Assembly: GCA_021819255.1 (NCBI GenBank)
Contig: JAKART010000210.1
Coordinates: 1-5,038, forward strand
Direction of reading: 5' to 3'
DNA length: 5,038 nucleotides
DNA from: Acidobacteriota bacterium
GTDB taxonomy: Bacteria; Acidobacteriota; Terriglobia; Terriglobales; Acidobacteriaceae
Below the pieces are notes generated by a model. That model saw only the letters and a list, made by a program, of their open reading frames with translations. It had not been told where the DNA came from and did no database searches. A program made the translations under genes and the position numbers. Positions within the stretch are counted from its first letter, which is position 1. Every line of letters begins with the position of its first letter. Positions 1-5,038 of the stretch are shown piece by piece.

Positions 1-2010
1 CACATACCAGGAAGACGTCTCCCCGCCGTCATCGTCACCCGGAATGCCGAGCGGGCCGTCGCCATACCAGACGCTCATCATCTGCCGAACCCGGCGCTGC
101 GTCTTCCAGGGCTGGCCGGAGAAGTCATACAGGTAGGGTATGTGGAAGCTCGGCTCATTGCCTTGCGCATACAAGCCCACCAGTCCGGTAGCATCCGGAA
201 ACTGATTCAGGAAGCGGAACTTTGAGGTTCCGAGCGGCTCGACGAACAACTGATCCAGTCTGGCGTTGAACGCTTCGCGGCCGCCCATCAACTGGATCAG
301 CCCCGCTACATCGTGCTGCACGCTGAACGTCCAGACCCACCCATCCATCTCGGTGAAGTAGTTGCGCGCGCCCTGTCCGCCGCCCAGTCTGGGATCGTAG
401 TGCGCCACCCACTCTCCGTCGGCGCTCTTGGGAGCCATGAAGCCCATCGCCGGATGGAAGACATTCCGGTAGTTCCCTGCCAGCTTGTGACAGAAATCGG
501 CATCCGCGTTCTTGCCCAGCGCCTTGGCCAGCGCGGCGACGCACCAGTCGTCGTAAGCGCTCTCCAGCGTGACGGAAACCGCCTGGCGAAGCTCGCCAGT
601 CACCTGCGGCACTGTCTCCTTCTCGCCGTAAGCCAGTGCCGGAAAGAAGCCCTGCTGCAGGTACTCCCGCCCTAGCCGCGTCATCGGCCCGCTGGTCCAC
701 GGAAGCATGCTGGCTTGCAGAGCGTTCTTCTTCATCGCGGCATAGGCTTCCTCCACGTTGAAGTCGCGGTAGCCTTTCTCGTACGCATCCAGAATGATCT
801 GGTCGGCATGATGGCCAATCATCACCGCTTTGGGCCCGGAAACGGATGGGAAGGACGGCATCCAGCCGCTCTGCCGGTACATCCGCAGGTAGGACCGGAT
901 CATATCTTCCTGCTGTTTGCCGTTCAACAAAAGCTGCAGCGGATGCATGGAACGGAAGGTGTCCCAGGCGCCGTCATTCACGTAAAAATCATGCCCATGC
1001 GCTGCATGCACCTGGTGGTCATAGCCGCTGTAATAGCGGCCATCTTCGGTGATATCCGTCATGCGCTGGAGTGAGCGGTACAAGGCTGTGTAAAAGATGG
1101 TCCTTTGCCGGCGCGTCCCGCCCGTCACCGCAATCTGTCCCAAAGCGCGATTCCAAACCGCCCGGGCCTGCTGCTTCACCTGATCAAAGTCCCAGGCTGG
1201 AATCTGTTCCTCCAGGTTGCGCCTGGCCTGGCCGGCGCTGATGTAGGAGATTCCGACGCGTACCTCCACGGTCTCTCCTGCGCCGGTGTCCAGCGTGCCC
1301 GCATAGCCCACCTTTGCGCCCCTCTGCTCCGCGGTGTGCGAGAGCTGTGTTCCCTGCCAGGTCTGCCACTGCTGCATGGGCTGAGAAAAGACGGCGTAAA
1401 AGTACTCCCGCGTCACCTGGTTGGAAGCGGGAGGAAACCCGTTCTGACCATAAGCTCCAAAGACCCGTCTGCTGCCCTGCACCACGCTGCTTCCCTGCAC
1501 CTCCAGGGCCGCGTCGCCTTGCATCCGCAACGCCACGTGGGCCTGTTTGGCGGCGGGAAAGGTGAAGCGGTAGATCACCGCGTTCCGCGTGACCGTGTAC
1601 TCCGCTTTGATTCCCCAGGTCTGCAACTCGGCTGCGTAGAAATAGGGCGTCGCTTCCTCCAGGTCATGGTCGTACTCGGAGGCATACGTCGCGGCGTGCG
1701 CATCCACCGCGCCTGTGGAGACCATCAGGGTGACAGGTCCGGTAGGGAAGCCGTAGATCTTGTCCGCCAGGTAGCGGTCTCCCATCCCCGGCGTCGTCTC
1801 CGGCGCCACCCGCGCCATTCCAAATGGGTACTGGACCAGCGGCTGCGTGGAGGTCAGCAGGATGCCGATGCCGCCAATGTTCGGATTCACATCATCCGCC
1901 GGTTGCAGGCCTGCGGAGTCTTGCGCATGAATGGGGCTCAGCAAGGACACAGCGGTGAGCAGAAAAGCTCCGGAGCACCTCATGATCAGCATTAGGATGC
2001 GGTTTCTCAA
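1..2010 (-). CDS. GH92 family exo-alpha-mannosidase, secreted; 3' end cut off by window edge
   Basis: A 670-codon frame without stops runs from a TTG at 2010 to the left edge. GH92 enzymes are calcium-dependent, inverting exo-alpha-mannosidases acting on N-glycans and mannans. Visible family signatures: VNPNIG near residue 41, then YPFGMARVAP, closing the start of the N-terminal beta-sandwich; WDTFR at 349-353 followed by HPL; MIGHHAD-like helix; FTEMDGW with Glu554 at the position expected for the catalytic acid; GNEPSFH at 617-623; and PGDDDGGETSSWY at 657-669, the counterpart of the usual GNDDxGxxSAWY that supplies the catalytic base. Roughly 80-120 C-terminal residues are missing because the window ends; this is not a biological truncation. 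Start: the frame is closed by TAA at 2082-2080, TTG 2010 is the first usable start after it, and GGAGG lies 7 bases upstream. ATG at 1992 or 1983 are alternatives with poor spacing. Residues 1-29 form a Sec signal peptide (Arg-rich start, hydrophobic core, cleavage after IHA, before Gln30). Linkage specificity is unresolved. Confidence 0.95.
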   Translation of the reverse strand, partial: MRNRILMLIMRCSGAFLLTAVSLLSPIHAQDSAGLQPADDVNPNIGGIGILLTSTQPLVQYPFGMARVAPETTPGMGDRYLADKIYGFPTGPVTLMVSTGAVDAHAATYASEYDHDLEEATPYFYAAELQTWGIKAEYTVTRNAVIYRFTFPAAKQAHVALRMQGDAALEVQGSSVVQGSRRVFGAYGQNGFPPASNQVTREYFYAVFSQPMQQWQTWQGTQLSHTAEQRGAKVGYAGTLDTGAGETVEVRVGISYISAGQARRNLEEQIPAWDFDQVKQQARAVWNRALGQIAVTGGTRRQRTIFYTALYRSLQRMTDITEDGRYYSGYDHQVHAAHGHDFYVNDGAWDTFRSMHPLQLLLNGKQQEDMIRSYLRMYRQSGWMPSFPSVSGPKAVMIGHHADQIILDAYEKGYRDFNVEEAYAAMKKNALQASMLPWTSGPMTRLGREYLQQGFFPALAYGEKETVPQVTGELRQAVSVTLESAYDDWCVAALAKALGKNADADFCHKLAGNYRNVFHPAMGFMAPKSADGEWVAHYDPRLGGGQGARNYFTEMDGWVWTFSVQHDVAGLIQLMGGREAFNARLDQLFVEPLGTSKFRFLNQFPDATGLVGLYAQGNEPSFHIPYLYDFSGQPWKTQRRVRQMMSVWYGDGPLGIPGDDDGGETSSWYV

Positions 2011-2017
2011 TGCGCTT

Positions 2018-2022
2018 CCTCC
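2018..2022 (-). promoter_or_regulatory. Ribosome binding site GGAGG that fixes a TTG start for GH92
   Basis: GGAGG (within GGGAGGAAG, 2023-2015) sits 7 bases ahead of TTG 2010. The two downstream in-frame ATG codons (1992, 1983) are 25 and 34 bases away. No ATG, GTG or TTG lies between the upstream in-frame TAA (2082-2080) and this TTG, so the site selects the TTG and a leader beginning MRNRILM. Confidence 0.75.
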
Positions 2023-2128
2023 CTTGAAGCTGCCGGGTTGGCAAGGAGGCTCGCCGTCCGCCCCAGCCCACCAACGATCTTACGGTGACCGAGTTGATCC
2101 ATGCGCACCGGCCAGGAGCGCTCTCCAA

Positions 2129-2160
2129 GACCAGACTCGCAGCTTGCTTCTGTTCTGGTC
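2129..2160. repeat. 7-base inverted repeat with 18-base spacer in the intergenic gap
   Basis: GACCAGA at 2129-2135 and its exact reverse complement TCTGGTC at 2154-2160 flank an 18-base spacer. It lies about 120 bases before the GH92 start codon. The geometry (25-base centre-to-centre) could suit an operator half-site pair or a short hairpin, but a 7-base match in 220 bases of GC-rich DNA can arise by chance. No known operator family is recognised. Confidence 0.3.
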
Positions 2161-2230
2161 CAGCGGCCTGGAGGGGATCTCTTCTCCGGGTGTCTTCAAG
2201 GCAGAGCAGCGGGAGAACCCGGCCGGTGGA

Positions 2231-5020
2231 TCAGCTCCAGCGCATCTCTACCTGTGTCTTGCGAGTGGCAAACTCTTCATACGGGGAGATGAGGAGCTCC
2301 TTGAGGGGGCGAAGGCCGTCAGTATAAGCGAGCATGACTGCGACGACATTGTCCGTTGTTCCATCCAGATGCAGCCACGGCTCGGGCAAGTAGAACTCAC
2401 TCTGCGGTCCGGCCGCCTGATAGTAGCCTGCGAACCTGCCGTTCACGTAAAGCAGCGCGTCACGGTCCGCGTCAACCCTCAGCTTCCAGGGACAAAAGTA
2501 CTCCGCGGAACCCCGAAGAGGAGATGCGGCTCGAAACCACGTGTACGCAGGCACAAGGTCAGCCGCCCCGTCCGGCTGGCCCGGCCGGCCCGGCCGCCAC
2601 CCCTGCGAGGGAGCGGCTCGATGCGAGTTGGTGAGCGGCGTGGCAGGAAATCTTTGAATCGCGACCTTGTCCATGGCCGACGAGCTGCGCTGATCGCCCA
2701 GACGGATGCTGGTGATCCCTTTCATCTCCGCCATGGCGGAGCCCCCATTGGGGCTGCCGAAGGCCTCGTAGGAGATCTCCAGCAAATTCATCCCTTTTTT
2801 AGCCCAGTGATCCAGCTCGCACGAGACAAGCTTCTCCGGCGATGAGAGTTCCGGAATCCGTTGGCCATTGAGAAAGACCTGCTTTGGATCCTCGGTCTGC
2901 GTCTCGAGATAGAGTCTGGACTGGTTCTGGTACTCGAAGGCAGCGCGATATTTCACGTATCCGTAGGGCAGTCCGCCCAGCTTCTCCAGAACGGTGGGAG
3001 CGGTGTTGAGCCACTCTCCCTGGGCAAGATCAAACCGTTCCACCAGGAACTCCCCGGTGTTGAGAGCTACCGGCTGGCAGGGAAGTTGCGGCGTGCTGAT
3101 CTCTACCTGACATCGCCGCCAGAGCGGATCGTATTCGAACTTCGCCGGCTTTCCATCCACCAGGAATGTAACAGGCTGCCTGGCCGTCAGCACGCACAGT
3201 GGGTGATCGCCCTCTGAGTATTCAAGGGTCATCGCTGCGCGACGATGATCGGCTTGGCTGGCGCTCATCAGCGCGCAATCGGTCAACACCGCGGCATCGA
3301 TCCGCCTGTCCGCCCCGGAAGAGGGTTGTTCCACCATCCAGGCGCGCTCGGCCAGCCTGCGCGGCAGCACCACAATCTGCAGCTTGCCATTCCACAGGAA
3401 CATCTGTGGCGACATTCCGACGGTCGTCGCAAAGATGGCCGTTCTGGTCTTCGCATCGAAGCTTTGGTAGAGAACAGCGCCCTGAATCTGCGGCTCCTGT
3501 TCCGCGAGCAGGGCGATCTCCGCCAGCTCTCCTGGATCTCCGTAGACGAAGAGGAGGCTGCGATCTCCGAGCCGTCCGCAGGCAAGAAACTCCACAGAGG
3601 AGTAACGAAGCTGTTCGCCGCAGACGGGGACCTGCACCGGCAGCAGCTTCATCCCCCGGGCGCTGATCGTAAGCTTTCCCTGGCTGGGAATCGTGATCTG
3701 CTGCCCGCTCTCGCCGGCAGGGTCGGGGAACTTGAGCTGAAACTTCTGATCGGCATTGGTGTTTTCTCGCACACACAAGACGCCGCTCTGCCGGTTCCTG
3801 CGCAGACTGACGGAGACGCCAGGATGGGTTGAGACGGCGCTCTCCGCCTCCCCGGCGCGAACCGTCATCGATCCAAACTGATCCAGGAAGCTGCCGATCA
3901 GGCGCGCGGCGTAGTATTTGCTCCATAGGCCGCCCGGCTCTCTCAGCGGCGCCGCATAGTCGTATGAAGTGGTGATCTGGCGCGCGGCCCATTGAAAGTT
4001 GGTGCCGCCAAATCCCATATAAAAGTTGGCGAAGGAGACCCCCTGCTCGATGACGCTCTTGGTCAGCAGGTTGAGTTGAGCCGCGTCGACGCCGGGCTGA
4101 TCCACCGAGAGCTTGCCTCCGTACCGGCTGAACCAGCCGCCCTGCAGTTCGGCAACGCCCAGCGGTGACATGGGCTTTTGCTTCCTCAGCTTGGCGAGGT
4201 CCGGCGTGATCTGCTTCTGGATGTTCCAGCGCGGATAGAAATCGCAGGTGTCGGTGATCCTCGCCATCACCGGATTGGAGTCATCGCGCGTCTGACGGCA
4301 CCAGTTGGTGATGAGTGGAACATTGATCCCCCCCTTCCAGGCCATGTTGGCCAGGGCGGTGATGTAGTTCACTTTCTGCGCAGCGGGTAGCGGCCAAAAG
4401 TCATACTCGTTTTCGATCTGGACCAGGATAACGGGCCCGTCTTCCGTAATCATGTTCTTGCGCGCAATGGGAAGCACCAGGTCGTACCAGCCCTGTGACG
4501 TCTTGATGCTCTCCGGCGCGTCACTGCGCAGCGGGAACTGCTGGGCGATGATCCAGTGCGGAAACCCTCCTGCATCCCACTCCGCGCAGGCATAGGGTCC
4601 AATCCGCAGGATCATCCACAACCCCATCTCCTTGACCAATGCGATGAAGGCTTCGAGTTCGGTCATGTCGGCCTGGCCCTCCACCGGCTCGTGGTAGTTC
4701 CAGAAGACGTACGTTTCAATGGTGTTGATGCCTGCCAGCTTCAGCTTCAGCATCCGGTCGCGCCACAACTCCCTGGGACAGCGGCAGTAGTGGAAGGAAG
4801 CGCCGTAGAGAAAGCGGTCCTGGCCGTGAATCGTAAAGCACTGCGAGTCATAGCGGATGAACTGGGGATGGCTGAACTGGGGCTGGTCCTCCCCCAGCAA
4901 AGCGGCTCGGGATTTCATTCCCGGCAGAGCGAACAGATGCAAGGGCTTGGAGTAATGGGACAGGATGGGTAGCGAGGTTAGTTGCCCAAGGAAGGTTCTT
5001 CTGGAAGTCACGGGATGCAT
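2231..5020 (-). CDS. GH35 beta-galactosidase, large multidomain form with Tat-like leader
   Basis: The 929-residue product is a retaining beta-galactosidase of GH35, removing terminal beta-linked galactose. The TIM barrel covers about residues 55-380: FHYCRCPRELW (76-86), ETYVFWNYHEP (102-112), RIGPYACAEWDAGGFP (139-154), ILVQIENEY (198-206; Glu205 acid/base), VAELQGGWF (289-297; Glu291 nucleophile), FYMGFGGTNF (333-342) and TSYDYAAPL (351-359). Residues ~385-505 resemble fungal GH35 domain 2 (ending LRYSSVEFLA...FVYGDPGELAEIAL), ~505-640 resemble domain 3, and ~650-775 and ~825-925 look like galactose-binding jelly rolls (the latter with YVNGRFAGYY, GPQSEFYLPEPWL), joined by a Pro/Gly/Arg linker at ~790-822. 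The leader carries SRRTFLG (6-12), a twin-arginine motif, but its hydrophobic stretch is weak and no clear AxA site is seen. Start: AGGAGG touches the ATG at 5020 with zero spacing, while in-frame GTG at 5011 (codon 4) has 9-base spacing and would give MTSRRTFLG; GTG may be the true start. The frame is also open to the right edge. TGA stop at 2233-2231. It lies upstream of and co-directional with the GH92 gene. No domain is interrupted. Confidence 0.95.
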   Translation of the reverse strand: MHPVTSRRTFLGQLTSLPILSHYSKPLHLFALPGMKSRAALLGEDQPQFSHPQFIRYDSQCFTIHGQDRFLYGASFHYCRCPRELWRDRMLKLKLAGINTIETYVFWNYHEPVEGQADMTELEAFIALVKEMGLWMILRIGPYACAEWDAGGFPHWIIAQQFPLRSDAPESIKTSQGWYDLVLPIARKNMITEDGPVILVQIENEYDFWPLPAAQKVNYITALANMAWKGGINVPLITNWCRQTRDDSNPVMARITDTCDFYPRWNIQKQITPDLAKLRKQKPMSPLGVAELQGGWFSRYGGKLSVDQPGVDAAQLNLLTKSVIEQGVSFANFYMGFGGTNFQWAARQITTSYDYAAPLREPGGLWSKYYAARLIGSFLDQFGSMTVRAGEAESAVSTHPGVSVSLRRNRQSGVLCVRENTNADQKFQLKFPDPAGESGQQITIPSQGKLTISARGMKLLPVQVPVCGEQLRYSSVEFLACGRLGDRSLLFVYGDPGELAEIALLAEQEPQIQGAVLYQSFDAKTRTAIFATTVGMSPQMFLWNGKLQIVVLPRRLAERAWMVEQPSSGADRRIDAAVLTDCALMSASQADHRRAAMTLEYSEGDHPLCVLTARQPVTFLVDGKPAKFEYDPLWRRCQVEISTPQLPCQPVALNTGEFLVERFDLAQGEWLNTAPTVLEKLGGLPYGYVKYRAAFEYQNQSRLYLETQTEDPKQVFLNGQRIPELSSPEKLVSCELDHWAKKGMNLLEISYEAFGSPNGGSAMAEMKGITSIRLGDQRSSSAMDKVAIQRFPATPLTNSHRAAPSQGWRPGRPGQPDGAADLVPAYTWFRAASPLRGSAEYFCPWKLRVDADRDALLYVNGRFAGYYQAAGPQSEFYLPEPWLHLDGTTDNVVAVMLAYTDGLRPLKELLISPYEEFATRKTQVEMRWS
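2578..2595. repeat. Tandem 9-base GC-only repeat in the GH35 linker
   Basis: GGCCCGGCC occurs twice head to tail (2578-2586, 2587-2595). In the GH35 frame it encodes the tandem RPG-RPG at residues 809-814, inside the Pro/Gly/Arg linker that joins the two C-terminal jelly-roll domains. Each unit is also palindrome-rich. A nine-base unit keeps the frame, so copy-number change would lengthen or shorten the linker by three residues without disrupting the enzyme. Confidence 0.6.
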
Positions 5021-5026
5021 CCTCCT
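5021..5026 (-). promoter_or_regulatory. Ribosome binding site AGGAGG of the GH35 gene
   Basis: A perfect AGGAGG on the minus strand abuts the ATG at 5020 with no spacer, which is too close for normal initiation. The in-frame GTG at 5011-5009 has a 9-base spacer. The motif therefore argues for GTG as the working start, shortening the protein by three residues (926 aa) and leaving the twin-arginine motif only a few residues from the N-terminus. Confidence 0.75.
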
Positions 5027-5038
5027 AGAAAGGAAGAG

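Larger units (their letters stand above)
2011..2230 (-). other. 220-base gap between GH35 and GH92
   Basis: No coding region is supported here. It holds the GH92 ribosome binding site and two weak inverted repeats (2186-2191 with 2217-2222; 2129-2135 with 2154-2160). Neither repeat is followed by a T-run on the minus strand, so no intrinsic terminator is evident. The best -10-like string is TAAGAT at about 2085-2080, without a matching -35 at normal spacing. Read-through from GH35 is the simplest reading, but 220 bases is long for a tight operon, so an internal promoter or transcript-processing site is possible. Confidence 0.55.

Noticed and set aside
155..700. Minus-strand 181-codon frame in the left part
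   Set aside because: It is out of frame with GH92, which carries the conserved GNEPSFH and catalytic Glu554 motifs across the same bases.
1105..1995. Plus-strand open frame of 296 codons opposite GH92
   Set aside because: It is antisense to a GH92 frame with clear family motifs. Its translation is Arg/His/Gly-rich with no recognisable domain, as expected of a shadow frame in GC-rich DNA.
2080..2108. Possible promoter for GH92 with TAAGAT as -10
   Set aside because: The bases 17 positions upstream (CGCATG) do not resemble a -35 element, and a 4-of-6 -10 match alone is expected by chance.
1892..2128. Minus-strand 78-codon frame overlapping the GH92 start
   Set aside because: It overlaps the GH92 signal peptide in another frame, and its translation has no hydrophobic or domain features. 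The GH92 start has the better ribosome binding site.
2186..2222. Possible intrinsic terminator after GH35
   Set aside because: The CCGGGT/ACCCGG stem has only 6 pairs, a 25-base loop and no following T-run on the minus strand, so it does not meet the usual pattern.
1931..2845. Plus-strand open frame of 304 codons spanning the gap and the GH35 3' end
   Set aside because: It overlaps two real genes on the other strand and crosses the intergenic gap. Composition is Arg/Pro/Ser-rich with no domain or plausible ribosome binding site, so it is best explained by high GC.
3222..3992. Minus-strand 256-codon frame inside GH35
   Set aside because: It is an out-of-frame shadow of the GH35 gene, extremely rich in Arg and Ala, with no domain. 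The GH35 frame is uninterrupted through the region.

Overview
The window carries two large carbohydrate-active enzyme genes on the minus strand and almost nothing else. Reading in transcription order (right to left), they are a glycoside hydrolase family 35 (GH35) beta-galactosidase at 5020-2231 (complete) and a GH92 exo-alpha-mannosidase at 2010-1, whose 3' end runs off the left edge. A 220-base gap separates them. No RNA gene, CRISPR array, insertion sequence or convincing terminator was seen. The GH92 gene reaches the window edge without a stop; it was read directly from the reverse complement of bases 1-2010.

The organism looks like a GC-rich, free-living, polysaccharide-degrading bacterium. 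Two secreted glycosidases sit side by side: one has a Tat-type twin-arginine leader and the other a Sec-type leader. Both have strong Shine-Dalgarno sequences. The style of both proteins, with a large fungal-like GH35 and the less common GH92 N-terminus, suggests an Acidobacteriota-like soil organism. This is an inference from general familiarity and not a database result.

Layout: 5038-5021 is the last 18 bases of leader before GH35, including an AGGAGG. 5020-2231 is GH35: Tat-like leader, TIM barrel with both catalytic glutamates, then domains resembling fungal GH35 domains 2 and 3, and two galactose-binding-like jelly rolls joined by a Pro/Gly/Arg linker. 2230-2011 is intergenic, with two weak inverted repeats and a good ribosome binding site. 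2010-1 is GH92: TTG start, Sec signal peptide, N-terminal beta-sandwich and most of the (alpha/alpha)6 catalytic domain.

Functionally the pair fits a small exo-acting deglycosylation locus: one enzyme removes terminal beta-galactose and the other terminal alpha-mannose, for example from glycoproteins or fungal or plant cell-wall polymers. The shared orientation suggests co-transcription. The true substrate cannot be read from the sequence, and no transporter or regulator lies inside the window. Nothing here demands a new biological system; the interest lies in domain architecture, start choice and divergent catalytic-region motifs.
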